Shown: in pieces, positions 1 through 8,517 of the stretch
How positions within the stretch are numbered: the stretch's first letter is position 1
How the letters are laid out: each line of letters starts with the position of its first letter
NCBI GenBank assembly: GCA_002748285.1
Contig: PDSA01000029.1
Coordinates: 1 to 64,000, forward strand
Direction of reading: 5' to 3'
DNA: 64,000 nt
Origin: Rhodobacterales bacterium
Lineage (GTDB): Bacteria; Pseudomonadota; Alphaproteobacteria; Rhodobacterales; Rhodobacteraceae
The notes under the pieces: generated by a model
The model's input: the letters and a program-made list of their open reading frames with translations, nothing else
The model's database searches: none
What the model was told of the DNA's origin: nothing
Program-made: the position numbers and the translations under genes

Positions 1-30
1 ACCGATGAGGGCGATTTTAGCTCTAGCCAT
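1..30 (-). CDS. mdh: Probable malate dehydrogenase, first 10 codons only
   Basis: Only the N-terminus is in the window, read leftward off the edge: an ATG at 28-30 followed by codons for MARAKIALIG. This is the start of the Rossmann beta-strand of the short alphaproteobacterial malate dehydrogenases, which begin MAR-KIALIGAG. An AGGAGA ribosome binding site lies about 6 bases upstream. A terminator separates it from the pilus genes to the right, so it is probably transcribed on its own. Ten residues cannot exclude another nucleotide-binding protein, for example a Tad-locus ATPase, though the sequence fits Mdh best. Confidence 0.5.
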   Translation of the reverse strand, partial: MARAKIALIG

Positions 31-143
31 GATGTGATCTCCTGATCCGTTGAACATGACTATGGGGGTAGCCATTCTGGGCGATAAGAGCAAGGGATTT
101 GAGCGCGTGGGATGCGCCCGGGCGAAAGGCAGGTGCAAACAAA

Positions 144-174
144 ACCCCCGCGCAATCCTTAAAAGCGCGGGGGT
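144..174 (-). terminator. Rho-independent terminator after the pilus OmpA gene
   Basis: A perfect 10-bp GC-rich stem (ACCCCCGCGC / GCGCGGGGGT) with an 11-base loop is followed, on the minus strand, by TTTTGTTT. It sits just downstream of the OmpA-family gene and upstream of the probable mdh start, so it should separate the two transcription units. Confidence 0.8.
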
Positions 175-210
175 GGGTAAAGTGCTAACCGGTGTTGGGA
201 GCCTTGTGGG

Positions 211-846
211 TTAACCACCGCCTCCTACTGTCGCGCCATCGGAACCTTGGGCAACCTCAGTTGCGCTCTGGACATATTCGCGGAAAATGACCTGAGCATA
301 TTTACCGTTCAAAATCGTGGGATGGTTTTTAACAAAACCCGATACCTCGGTGACCGTGCGCCGGTTGCGGCGTTCCCGGTCGTTGGTCATGATCAGAGGC
401 TGCGTTTCGCCAAACGAGGCCACGGCCTCAAGCCGTTTGCGGGAAATCCCATGAGCCGACAAAAACCGCACCACAGCACGGGCGCGGCGCAGGCCCAGAC
501 GTTTGTTATACGCTCTGGTGCCCACCAGATCGGTATGGCCGTAAACCCGGAAGCGGACCTCGGGGAATTGGCGGATCCAGTCAGCCTGTTTGCGCAGCGC
601 TGCCTGAGCCGTGGCATCAAGTGTTGCGCTGTTGAAGGCAAAGTTGACCATGGACGGCACTTCTTTGGCAAAGCGTTTGGACAGGTCAATCGCATAGGAT
701 TTCTGGCCGGTTTGCAGCAGAACATTGTTCATGGTCGGGTTGCCAAATCCGCCCTCGTCCAGAAAATCGCCCACCGGTTTGTCAGCGCAGCCAGCCAGCA
801 GGGCAACCCCAGCAAGTAATGTGACTGTTTTCAGATAGTTGTTCAT
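211..846 (-). CDS. OmpA-family outer-membrane lipoprotein (Tad/Flp pilus associated)
   Basis: The 211-residue protein begins with a lipoprotein signal whose lipobox LLAGC ends at Cys20, so it should be lipidated and exported. Residues of roughly 65-170 form an OmpA C-terminal (peptidoglycan-binding) domain, with the typical NFAFNSATLD strand, YGHTD turn and a basic helix (NKRLGLRRARAVVRFL). The C-terminus is a glycine-rich tail. It starts 4 bases after the secretin gene with a GGAGT ribosome binding site, so the two are co-transcribed. In roseobacter Tad loci an OmpA-type protein commonly follows the CpaC secretin, perhaps anchoring it to the wall; that role is inferred from context. Confidence 0.8.
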   Translation of the reverse strand: MNNYLKTVTLLAGVALLAGCADKPVGDFLDEGGFGNPTMNNVLLQTGQKSYAIDLSKRFAKEVPSMVNFAFNSATLDATAQAALRKQADWIRQFPEVRFRVYGHTDLVGTRAYNKRLGLRRARAVVRFLSAHGISRKRLEAVASFGETQPLIMTNDRERRNRRTVTEVSGFVKNHPTILNGKYAQVIFREYVQSATEVAQGSDGATVGGGG

Positions 847-850
847 TGTC

Positions 851-2263
851 TTACTCCATCACATAACCATAGGAGCCGCCGAAATCCTGCTTGGCCACTT
901 CGCCCGCAGCGCCTTTTCCGACAACCTTGCCCTTGAGGAACAGCTCTCTTTCGGTGGGGATGCGGATGCGGTCGGTCGGCAGCGCCAGCGCTTCGCCACG
1001 GGTCGGAGTCACCAGATGCGGGGTGATGATCACCACCAGCTCGGACTGGGCGCGTTGATATTCAGTGCTGCGGAACAAAGTGCCAAGGATCGGAATATCA
1101 CCCAGCCAAGGCACCTGAGAGTTCAGATCCTGGAAATCATCCTGCAACAGACCGGCAATCGCAAAGCTTTCACCATCGCGCATCTCAACCGTGGTCGAGG
1201 TTTCGCGCCGCTTGAAAGCGTCAATCCTAAAGCCACCACCGGTCTGGATGCCCTTACTTTTGTCAATCGAACTGACTGCCGTTTTCAAGGTCAGGTTGAT
1301 CACATCCCCATCCACCACGCGCGGCGTAAAGATCATCTCGACCCCAAAAGGTTTGTATGTAACCTCGGTGGTTCCCTTGTCTGTTGACACGGGCACCGGA
1401 TATTCGCCACCGGCCAGAAACTTGGCTTCCTGACCGGACAGAGCCACCAGATTTGGTTCTGCCAAAGTGCGCACAACGCCTTTGCTTTCTAGGGCTTCCA
1501 GCAGAACACCCAGCTGGGCTGAACCGATGTTAAAGCCAAAAGCCGCCTGACCAATGGCCGAATTGCTGAGGTTCAGAACGGTTGAGCCGACACCGCCGAT
1601 GGCTGTGTTAGGCACAAGCGCCCCCGAACCCGCCCCGACCGATCCGGCCAGGCTGGAATCGGCGCCGGTGATCGACAAGCCAGCCGAGAGCTGCTTGCTG
1701 ACCGTGCGTTTCATTTCGGCAAAGCGGACCTTGAGCATCACCTGCTGTGTACCGCCCACGCTCATCAAATTCGAGACCCGCTTGGGCGCATAGCGTTCCG
1801 CCAGATCCAGCGCACGATCCAGCCGCGCGGTGCTGGACACGGTGCCGGACAGCACGATGCCATCATTGGCGGTGCGCACTTCGATCGGCTCGCCGGGCAA
1901 AATCTGACGCAGGCGTTCTTTGAATTCGGTAATGTCGGGCGTCACATGCACATCGACATTGGCAACCAGCCGGCCATCGGCCCCCAGCAGGGTCAGCGTG
2001 GTGCGACCGGGCATTTTGCCCAGCACATAGATGGTGCGATCCGATGACGAGTTGATATCGGCGATTTCGGGGTTGGCAACGGAAAGCTCTGCAAAAGGAA
2101 CATCGCTTTCAACCACAACCGCGCGGTTAACAGGAATTTTAAGCGCACTCGCCGCCGCCCCGCGCATGACGCGCAAAATTTCAGCATTCGCCGTGGTAGG
2201 AACCGACGAAACCGTCAAAGCAACCCCTAACAAAGCTGCCGAGAAAAATTTGGTATAATTCAT
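851..2263 (-). CDS. cpaC: Tad/Flp pilus secretin CpaC (RcpA)
   Basis: A 470-residue outer-membrane secretin of the type II/IV secretion superfamily that would form the channel for the Flp pilus. It has a Sec signal peptide (cleavage expected after ANA27) and an N-terminal pilus-formation domain (IPVNRAVVVE, near residues 43-110). A BON-like segment (PIEVRTANDGIVLSGTV) follows, then the secretin core ending in the signature VPWLGDIPILGTLFR and VVIITPHLV. The start chosen is the ATG at 2263, preceded by AGAGAGG; the open frame runs further upstream without a ribosome binding site. It is unusual that no cpaB precedes it and no cpaE/cpaF follows the OmpA gene, so the rest of the Tad machinery must be elsewhere. 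Confidence 0.88.
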   Translation of the reverse strand: MNYTKFFSAALLGVALTVSSVPTTANAEILRVMRGAAASALKIPVNRAVVVESDVPFAELSVANPEIADINSSSDRTIYVLGKMPGRTTLTLLGADGRLVANVDVHVTPDITEFKERLRQILPGEPIEVRTANDGIVLSGTVSSTARLDRALDLAERYAPKRVSNLMSVGGTQQVMLKVRFAEMKRTVSKQLSAGLSITGADSSLAGSVGAGSGALVPNTAIGGVGSTVLNLSNSAIGQAAFGFNIGSAQLGVLLEALESKGVVRTLAEPNLVALSGQEAKFLAGGEYPVPVSTDKGTTEVTYKPFGVEMIFTPRVVDGDVINLTLKTAVSSIDKSKGIQTGGGFRIDAFKRRETSTTVEMRDGESFAIAGLLQDDFQDLNSQVPWLGDIPILGTLFRSTEYQRAQSELVVIITPHLVTPTRGEALALPTDRIRIPTERELFLKGKVVGKGAAGEVAKQDFGGSYGYVME

Positions 2264-2534
2264 GGTGATCTGCCTCTCTGACCACGTGCTCGATTTCAAG
2301 GGTCTATAGTGCCCAATTAAGCGGATCATGCCCGAAAGGCATTTTTATTGCAAGAATCAAACGCTTGCCGGATGGTTTTTATGTGGATAAGTCGCAACAC
2401 AGCCCTAAATTATGGGGCGAAATCGGCGGCTTGCGCTATATGCGGTAATTACAAAAGCCCCGCAATTCCCCCTATCCAGACACAACACCGCTGTTGCGCC
2501 TTGGGCAAACCCTCATTTGAACCGGATGTCGGGG

Positions 2535-3344
2535 TTAACCCATCGCGTTTTGCAGAATGCCCAGCGCGGTCTGATGCAGCTGAGCATTGGCCGCCGCCAG
2601 AACCCGCCCGCCGTCATGGGCGGGGCCACCCGTCCAGTCGGTGACGATACCGCCGGCGGCCTCGATCACCGCGATGGGAGCTTGCACGTCATAAGCCTGC
2701 AATCCGGCCTCAATCACCAGATCCACCTGACCGGCGGCCAGCAAGGCATAGCCATAGCAATCGGTGCCAAAACGGGTCAGCTGCACCTGATCCCGCACTG
2801 CATCAAAAGCGGCGCGTTCCTGACGGGTGCCAATCGCCGGGTAGGTGCTGAGCATCAGGCATTCCGCCAAAGGCCGCGACGCACGGGTTTGCAGGGTGCG
2901 TTCCCCCAGAGGGCCGGTCATCCGGGCTTCGCCCAACCCGCCCACAAAACGCTCACCAATATAGGGCTGCGAAATCATGCCATAGAACGGCCCGGTTTCA
3001 TCCCGCACCGAAATCAACACCCCCCAAGTGGGTGTGCCGCTGATAAAACTGCGGGTGCCGTCAATCGGATCAAGCACCCATGTCAGGCCGCTTTTGCCCT
3101 CTTGATAACCATATTCTTCGCCCAAAATCGCATCATCAGGGCGCATCTTGGCCAGAACCTCGCGCATGGCCAGCTCGGCCGCGCGGTCGGCCACGGTCAC
3201 CGGATCAAAATCCTGATCCAGCTTGTTGTCCGTTTGCAGCCCATGGCAACGAAAATGGCGCAGGGTTTCGACCCGCGCCACATCTGCCATTGCATTGGCT
3301 GTCTGCTTGATATCGTTCTTTTCGGACTGCGTTAATGCAACCAT
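2535..3344 (-). CDS. hisN: Inositol-monophosphatase-family phosphatase (HisN-type histidinol phosphatase likely)
   Basis: A 269-residue Mg-dependent phosphatase. The metal-binding motifs of the inositol monophosphatase fold are present: GEEYG near residue 72, WVLDPIDGTRSF just after it, and the C-terminal motif AYDVQAPIAVIEAAGG. Rhodobacteraceae proteins with this pattern are usually assigned as histidinol-phosphatase (last phosphate removal in histidine synthesis), but inositol phosphatase or CysQ-like activity cannot be told apart by eye. The start at 3344 (MVALTQ) has an AGGGGG ribosome binding site; the upstream open extension has none. It lies 78 bases from the XRE regulator on the same strand. 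Confidence 0.75.
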   Translation of the reverse strand: MVALTQSEKNDIKQTANAMADVARVETLRHFRCHGLQTDNKLDQDFDPVTVADRAAELAMREVLAKMRPDDAILGEEYGYQEGKSGLTWVLDPIDGTRSFISGTPTWGVLISVRDETGPFYGMISQPYIGERFVGGLGEARMTGPLGERTLQTRASRPLAECLMLSTYPAIGTRQERAAFDAVRDQVQLTRFGTDCYGYALLAAGQVDLVIEAGLQAYDVQAPIAVIEAAGGIVTDWTGGPAHDGGRVLAAANAQLHQTALGILQNAMG

Positions 3345-3422
3345 CGGCCTGACCCCCTGAAAACTGTATGAACCGCCGCCAAGGTCATAAACCGTTGGCG
3401 GCACAGGTCAAGGTTTTGGCTT

Positions 3423-3794
3423 TCAGGCGACATTGCTCAGCACGCGCGCCAGATCAAACAGGCGGCGGCGCTGATTTTCAGGCATCGAGTAATAAGAGCG
3501 CACCAGATCGAGCGCCTCTTTATCGGCCATGATATCTGCCGGAATCACACTGTTTTCGCCCGGCGCAGCCTGCCCATCCCGGAGGCCGTCAAAGAAAAAG
3601 CTGACCGGCACGTCAAGCGCGTCCGAAATATCCCACAAGCGTGAAGCACTGACACGGTTCATGCCAGTTTCGTATTTTTGGATCTGTTGGAACTTGATCC
3701 CAACCTTCTCTGCCAGCTGCTGCTGTGTCATCCCAACCAGCCATCGACGATGGCGAATGCGCTTCCCTACATGGACATCAACAGGGTGTTTCAT
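3423..3794 (-). CDS. XRE-family transcriptional regulator, PraR-like
   Basis: A 123-residue DNA-binding protein with one helix-turn-helix of the Cro/C1 type covering about residues 9-65 (GKRIRHRRWLVGMTQQQLAE, then KFQQIQKYETGMNRVSASRL). A short C-terminal helix ends in NQRRRLFDLARVL. The VDVHVGKRIRHRR start and IQKYE motif are typical of the small alphaproteobacterial regulator group that includes rhizobial PraR, which controls surface properties and quorum sensing; the same function here is only inference. The start at 3794 has a strong GGAGG ribosome binding site. Two palindrome-like sequences lie immediately upstream and may be autoregulatory operators. Confidence 0.8.
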   Translation of the reverse strand: MKHPVDVHVGKRIRHRRWLVGMTQQQLAEKVGIKFQQIQKYETGMNRVSASRLWDISDALDVPVSFFFDGLRDGQAAPGENSVIPADIMADKEALDLVRSYYSMPENQRRRLFDLARVLSNVA

Positions 3795-4106
3795 TTTTCC
3801 TCCGGCTCTTAAGTACTCGCTTAAAAATTGCATGGCTCAAGAAACCACAAACAACTAAAACCACATAAGTTACGAGACTTACCCTTTAAAGATTCGCGGG
3901 AAATCACCTAAAGTGCTGTTTTTCAAGCAATTTTCCCAATGTTCTGCGAATGTATATACAATCCCGGATGACGTGAACACCTGTCTATAAGTGCAACTCT
4001 TCCGTTTTTTACTCCCAATCCGCACCCAAAAGATCAACTTGCTGGTGTCTGTTTGGTCCTCGGGGTAGGGTTATCAGCGCAACAACAAACCTCAAGGAGA
4101 TTCGCT
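3795..4106. promoter_or_regulatory. Divergent intergenic region with two operator-like palindromes
   Basis: This 312-base gap separates the leftward XRE regulator and the rightward quinone oxidoreductase. It holds TTAAG-N6-CTTAA at 3809-3824 and TAAGT-N6-ACTTA at 3866-3881; the two share a CGAG-(T)ACTTA core when one is read in reverse. A perfect 10-bp palindrome TGTATATACA lies at 3951-3960. These are candidate binding sites for the XRE protein or promoter elements. I see no RNA gene or convincing small open frame here. Confidence 0.4.
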
Positions 4107-5078
4107 TTGCGCGCCTTTCAGATCCAAGCCTTCGGCGAACCCGTAAACCTGACAACCCTGGCCGAGCCACAGCCCCAATCCCCTCCGGCACCGGGTCATA
4201 TCCGGCTGAAAATTCAGGCTTGCGGGCTGAATTTTGCCGATCTTCTGATGTTGGAGGGCCGCTATCAGGAACGCCCGCAGCTGCCTTTTATTCTGGGGAT
4301 GGAACCCGCCGGAACCGTTCAGGCCATCGGCGAAGGTGTTACCGGATTGCAAGTTGGCGACCGGGTGGCGGTGTTTCACAGCCATGGCGGTTTGGCCGAA
4401 ATCGGAGAGTTTCCGGCGGATCATTGCCATTTACTGCCCCCTTCTATGCCCATTGACGTTGCTGCGGGTTTCCTGATTGCCTATGGCACATCGCATCTGG
4501 TTTTAGCCCAGCGCGCGAATTTGCAGGCGGGCGAGACCCTGCTGGTGCTGGGGGCTTCGGGTGGCATTGGGCTGACGGCGGTGGAAATCGGCAAGCGCAT
4601 GGGGGCCACGGTGATTGCCTGTGCCCGCGGGGCCGATAAACTGGACATTGCCGCAAAGGCCGGGGCCGATCATCTGATTGACAGCGAAAGCGGCGATTTG
4701 CGCGAACAGGTCAAAGCGCTGGGCGGGGCAGATGTGGTTTATGACCCGGTCGGCGGAGAGTTATTCAAGCAAGCTCTGCGTGCCTGCAACCCGCTGGCGC
4801 GGATCATTCCGGTGGGCTTTGCCAGTGGTGATGTGCCGCAGATTCCGGCCAATATATTGCTGGTAAAGAACCTCAGCGTGATCGGATTTTACTGGGCCGG
4901 CTATCTGAAATTTGCGCCCGAGCTGCTACAAGACAGTCTGAAAACCCTGTTCCAGTGGTATGAGAACGGCGATCTGGCTCCACATATCAGCCACCGCCTG
5001 CCGCTGGAGCGCGTTTCAGAGGCGCTGGAACTGCTGCGCAGCCGCAAATCGACCGGCAAAGTGGTGGTGACGATGTAA
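4107..5078 (+). CDS. Zinc-free quinone oxidoreductase / NADPH:quinone reductase (MDR family)
   Basis: A 323-residue medium-chain dehydrogenase/reductase. The N-terminal GroES-like domain contains ACGLNFADLLMLEGRYQ and PFILGMEPAGTV. The Rossmann domain carries the dinucleotide-binding motif LVLGASGGIGLTAVEIGK near residues 147-165. The catalytic zinc ligands of alcohol dehydrogenases are absent, as in quinone oxidoreductases and some enoyl reductases. I chose the TTG at 4107 as start because AAGGAG lies 8 bases upstream and MRAFQIQAFGEP matches the usual N-terminus; a longer ATG/GTG-initiated frame from 4053 lacks a ribosome binding site. The substrate is unknown. Confidence 0.8.
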   Translation: MRAFQIQAFGEPVNLTTLAEPQPQSPPAPGHIRLKIQACGLNFADLLMLEGRYQERPQLPFILGMEPAGTVQAIGEGVTGLQVGDRVAVFHSHGGLAEIGEFPADHCHLLPPSMPIDVAAGFLIAYGTSHLVLAQRANLQAGETLLVLGASGGIGLTAVEIGKRMGATVIACARGADKLDIAAKAGADHLIDSESGDLREQVKALGGADVVYDPVGGELFKQALRACNPLARIIPVGFASGDVPQIPANILLVKNLSVIGFYWAGYLKFAPELLQDSLKTLFQWYENGDLAPHISHRLPLERVSEALELLRSRKSTGKVVVTM

Positions 5079-5244
5079 GGCGGAGGCGGCCTTTGGCGAA
5101 ACAATCGCCCGGGCGTCACATTATATGGTTTGAATCTGCGACGAATAGCCCGCAGCCGGGGCAATTTCAGTGGTGGGCTGCTTGAATAAGGTTGCTCTTT
5201 GGTCCATAGCTGGCCCGATAGAAAAAACCGGAACAGCAACACCG

Positions 5245-6282
5245 ATGAGCAAACGGCCCACACATCATACGCCCATCCCGACCCAATGGATTGGCCCGAT
5301 GGCCCTGACGGGGGATCTGGTCGAAGGGCAGATCAGCATTCCGCTGGCCACCTATGAAACGCCACTATGGGATTCCACCGCACGCGGGGCCGGGGTGTCG
5401 CGTTATAGCGGCGGTATCCGTTGCACTCTGGTGGATGAGAGAATGTCGCGCTCGATTCTGTTGCGGGCCGAAAATGCGGCGCAGGCGCATCAGGCGTGGC
5501 AGATGCTGCAAAGCCGTCAGGATGAAATCGCTGCGCTGATCGCCACCACCGGGCGCTTTGTGCGGCTGTTGGAGATGAATCGCCAGATCGTTGGCAATCT
5601 GCTTTATCTGCGGCTTGAATGTGCCACCGGGGATGCTTCGGGGCATAATATGGTGACCAAGGCGGCGGATGCGGTGATGGAGTGGATCGGGCGCGAATTT
5701 CCGATGCTGGCCTATTCCAGCATCTCAGGCAATTACTGCACCGACAAAAAGACCTCAGCCGTGAATGGCATTTTGGGACGCGGCAAATATGTGATCGCCG
5801 AAATCGACATCTCGCGTCGGATTTTGAAGCGGATGCTGCGCACCACGCCGGAAAAAATGGTGCAGCTGAATATCGAGAAAAACCTGATTGGCGGCGCAAT
5901 CGCCGGGTCTCTGCGCAGCGCCAATGCGCATTTTGCCAATATGCTGTTGGCATTTTATCTGGCCACAGGTCAGGACGCGGCCAATATCATCGAGGGCTCG
6001 CAAGGGATCGTGCATTGCGAAGCCCGCGAGGATAGCCTGTATTTTTCCTGCACCCTGCCCAATCTGATCGTCGGTTCGGTCGGCAATGGCAAAGGGTTGC
6101 CGCAAGTTGAAGAGCATATGCAGAAAATCGGCTGCCGGGAAGACGCCGAACCGGGGGTGAATTCGCGCCGTCTTGCGGTGTTGTGCGCCGCCACGGTGCT
6201 GTGCGGTGAATTATCGCTGATGGCGGCACAGACCAATCCCGGAGAGCTGATGAATGCGCATCTGAAACTGGAGCGCTCATGA
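5245..6282 (+). CDS. mvaA: Hydroxymethylglutaryl-CoA reductase (mevalonate operon gene 1)
   Basis: This 345-residue soluble enzyme reduces HMG-CoA to mevalonate, the committed step of the mevalonate route to isoprenoids. Visible signatures are GDASGHNMVTKAADAV, the catalytic-lysine block NYCTDKKTSAVNGILGRGK, the catalytic aspartate in ATGQDAAN, EGSQGI and a C-terminal catalytic histidine in LMNAHLKLERS. There is no membrane anchor. From memory it resembles Paracoccus zeaxanthinifaciens MvaA throughout. The ATG at 5245 lacks a strong ribosome binding site; homology of the PIPTQWIGP start supports it. A possible promoter, TTGAAT at 5182 with CATAGC 17 bases on, lies in the preceding 166-base gap. 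The stop overlaps idi by 4 bases. Confidence 0.93.
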   Translation: MSKRPTHHTPIPTQWIGPMALTGDLVEGQISIPLATYETPLWDSTARGAGVSRYSGGIRCTLVDERMSRSILLRAENAAQAHQAWQMLQSRQDEIAALIATTGRFVRLLEMNRQIVGNLLYLRLECATGDASGHNMVTKAADAVMEWIGREFPMLAYSSISGNYCTDKKTSAVNGILGRGKYVIAEIDISRRILKRMLRTTPEKMVQLNIEKNLIGGAIAGSLRSANAHFANMLLAFYLATGQDAANIIEGSQGIVHCEAREDSLYFSCTLPNLIVGSVGNGKGLPQVEEHMQKIGCREDAEPGVNSRRLAVLCAATVLCGELSLMAAQTNPGELMNAHLKLERS

Positions 6283-7352
6283 CCGGCCCGCGCCTGCATA
6301 ACACCAAAGCCGATCAGATCATCGCTTCGCGCAAGCTGGACCATCTGCGCAGCATTCAGGACGATGCCGGGACCGAGCGCCACGCCAGCGGGTTTGACGC
6401 GCTGCAACTGACCCATCGCGCCCTGCCCGAGCTGGATTTTGACGCGGTTGACACCCGCACCCGGTTTCTGGGCAAAGAGCTGTCTTTTCCGCTGCTGATT
6501 TCCTCAATGACCGGCGGCACCGGCCCCGAAGTGGCGCGCATCAATGAAAACCTCGCCCGGGCTGCACAGGCGAGCGGGGTGGCGATGGCTGTTGGCTCGC
6601 AACGGGTGATGTTTCGGCAGCCCGAAGCCCGGCAGAGCTTTGAGTTGCGCAACATCGCGCCCGACATCCCGTTGATCTCAAACATCGGCGCGGTGCAGCT
6701 GCGGGCCGGGTTCGGGGCGCAGGAATGTCTGCAATCGGTCGAGGTTCTGGGCGCAGATGGTCTTTATCTGCATCTGAACCCGCTGCAAGAGGTGGTGCAG
6801 CCCGAAGGAGACCGGGATTTTTCCAATCTGGCAGCGCTGATCGCCGATCTGGTGCCGCAAATGCCGGTGCCAGTTCTGCTGAAAGAAGTCGGGGCCGGCC
6901 TGTCGCCCGCCGATATTCAGCTGGGGCTCGCGGCCGGCATCCGCCATTTCGACGTGGCCGGACGTGGCGGCACATCCTGGAGCCGGATTGAGTATCACCG
7001 CCGCACCGACCCTTCCGACGATCTGGGCCTGCTGTTTCAGGATTGGGGGCTGACCACGGTTCAGGCCTTACGTCTGGCCCGCCCGCTGCTGGACAAGGCG
7101 GGGCAAAACACCACATTGATTGCCAGCGGCGGGTTGCGCTCTGGTATCGACATGGCCAAAGCGATTATTCTGGGGGCCGATATCTGCGGCATGGCGGCCC
7201 CTTTTCTGGCTGCGGCCCGGCAATCGGCTGATGATGTGATTGCGGTCATCGAGCGGATCAAACGAGAATTCCAAACCGCGTTGTTCCTTTTGGGCTGTGC
7301 CGATTGCGCCGCCCTGCAAGGCAATGACGCCCTGTTGTTACGAGCTGAGTAA
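6279..7352 (+). CDS. fni: Type 2 isopentenyl-diphosphate delta-isomerase (FMN/NADPH dependent)
   Basis: A 357-residue TIM-barrel flavoenzyme interconverting IPP and DMAPP. Family motifs include SSMTGGTG (near residues 74-81), AVGSQRVM, NIGAVQL, the catalytic Gln/Glu pair in LHLNPLQE, GRGGTSW and the FMN-phosphate loop IASGGLRSG. This is the archaeal/Gram-positive-type isomerase, unrelated to the Nudix-fold type 1 enzyme. It starts inside the mvaA stop (ATGA overlap) and its own stop lies one base before the HMG-CoA synthase start, so the operon is translationally coupled. Confidence 0.93.
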   Translation: MTGPRLHNTKADQIIASRKLDHLRSIQDDAGTERHASGFDALQLTHRALPELDFDAVDTRTRFLGKELSFPLLISSMTGGTGPEVARINENLARAAQASGVAMAVGSQRVMFRQPEARQSFELRNIAPDIPLISNIGAVQLRAGFGAQECLQSVEVLGADGLYLHLNPLQEVVQPEGDRDFSNLAALIADLVPQMPVPVLLKEVGAGLSPADIQLGLAAGIRHFDVAGRGGTSWSRIEYHRRTDPSDDLGLLFQDWGLTTVQALRLARPLLDKAGQNTTLIASGGLRSGIDMAKAIILGADICGMAAPFLAAARQSADDVIAVIERIKREFQTALFLLGCADCAALQGNDALLLRAE

Positions 7353-7353
7353 A

Positions 7354-8517
7354 ATGATTAAAATAGGTATCGACGCCCTGAGCTTTCACATCCCGCAAAG
7401 ATATCTGCACATGGATTCCATGGCCGAGCGTCACGGCATCGACCCGGCCAAATTTTCCAAAGGCATCGGTCAGGAAAAGATCGCCCTGACCGGGCCGGAC
7501 GAAGACATCGTGACCCTCGCCGCCGAAGCTGCCAAGCCAATTTTGGAGGCCGAAGGCGTTGAAGGCATCGACACCATGCTGTTCGCCACCGAATCCGGCA
7601 TTGACCAATCCAAATCGGCCGGAGTCTTTGCCCATCGGTTGCTCGGCCTGCCGGATAATTGCCGCAATGTGGAAATGAAACACGCCTGTTATTCGGCCAC
7701 TGCGGCGCTGCAACTGGCCTGCGGCTACATCGCCCGCCACCCGGCGAAAAAGGTGCTGATCGTGGCCTCTGATGTGTCGCGCTATGATCTGGACAGCTCG
7801 GGCGAGGCAACGCAGGGCGCGGGGGCCGTGGCGATGCTGATCACCGCCAATCCGCGGATCATGGAAATTGATGCCGCTTCGGGTATTTTTACCGAAGACA
7901 TCATGGATTTCTGGCGGCCAAACTACCGCCAGACGCCTTTGGTCGATGGCAAATACTCGGCGCTGCGCTATCTCAATTCGCTGTCCGAAAGCTGGGCCGA
8001 TTATCAGGCGCAGGGCGGGCGTGCTTATGACGCATTCGCCGGGTTCTGCTATCATCTGCCCTTTTCGCGCATGGCTGAAAAAGGCCACCGCCATCTGGCC
8101 AAGCAGGTCGGCGTCAGGCCCGATATGCAACACTGCCTGCCCGGCATGATCTATAACCGCCAGATCGGCAACTGCTATGCGGCATCGCTCTATCTGGCGC
8201 TGATCTCGGCGCTGGAAAACACCGAAGCCGATCTGGCCGGTAAGGCGATTGGGATGTTCAGCTATGGCTCGGGCGCGGTCGGCGAGTTTTTCTCGGGCGT
8301 GGTGCAGCCGGGCTATCAGGATCAGTTGATGAGCGCCCGCCATGCAAAGCTGTTAGCCGATCGTCAGGAAGTCAGCTATGACGAATATCTGGCCCTGCGC
8401 GAGATCCCCGATGGGCAGCCGGGCGGCGTGATCGACATCCCCGCAAGCACCAACGGACGCTATAGATTGGCAAGCATCAATGAGCACAAGCGTGTCTATA
8501 TCGACACACAAGACTGA
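7354..8517 (+). CDS. mvaS: Hydroxymethylglutaryl-CoA synthase
   Basis: A 387-residue thiolase-fold enzyme condensing acetyl-CoA with acetoacetyl-CoA to HMG-CoA, first dedicated step of the pathway. The nucleophilic cysteine is in MKHACYSATAALQLA (Cys110 counting from this start) and the catalytic-histidine region is CYHLPFSRMAEKGH. The start at 7354 (MIKIGIDALSF) follows the idi stop by one base; an open extension back to 7240 overlaps idi and is not homologous. The gene (called hcs in Paracoccus) overlaps the next gene by 38 bases. Confidence 0.93.
   Translation: MIKIGIDALSFHIPQRYLHMDSMAERHGIDPAKFSKGIGQEKIALTGPDEDIVTLAAEAAKPILEAEGVEGIDTMLFATESGIDQSKSAGVFAHRLLGLPDNCRNVEMKHACYSATAALQLACGYIARHPAKKVLIVASDVSRYDLDSSGEATQGAGAVAMLITANPRIMEIDAASGIFTEDIMDFWRPNYRQTPLVDGKYSALRYLNSLSESWADYQAQGGRAYDAFAGFCYHLPFSRMAEKGHRHLAKQVGVRPDMQHCLPGMIYNRQIGNCYAASLYLALISALENTEADLAGKAIGMFSYGSGAVGEFFSGVVQPGYQDQLMSARHAKLLADRQEVSYDEYLALREIPDGQPGGVIDIPASTNGRYRLASINEHKRVYIDTQD

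Noticed and set aside
2328..2347. Small hairpin ATGCC-CGAAA-GGCAT followed by TTTTATT
   Set aside because: It has only a 5-bp stem, and no plus-strand gene precedes it to terminate.
2382..2390. Isolated perfect DnaA box (TTATCCACA in reverse) upstream of cpaC
   Set aside because: A single 9-mer without neighbours is expected by chance in a window this size and does not mark an origin; a regulatory role for DnaA is possible but unsupported.
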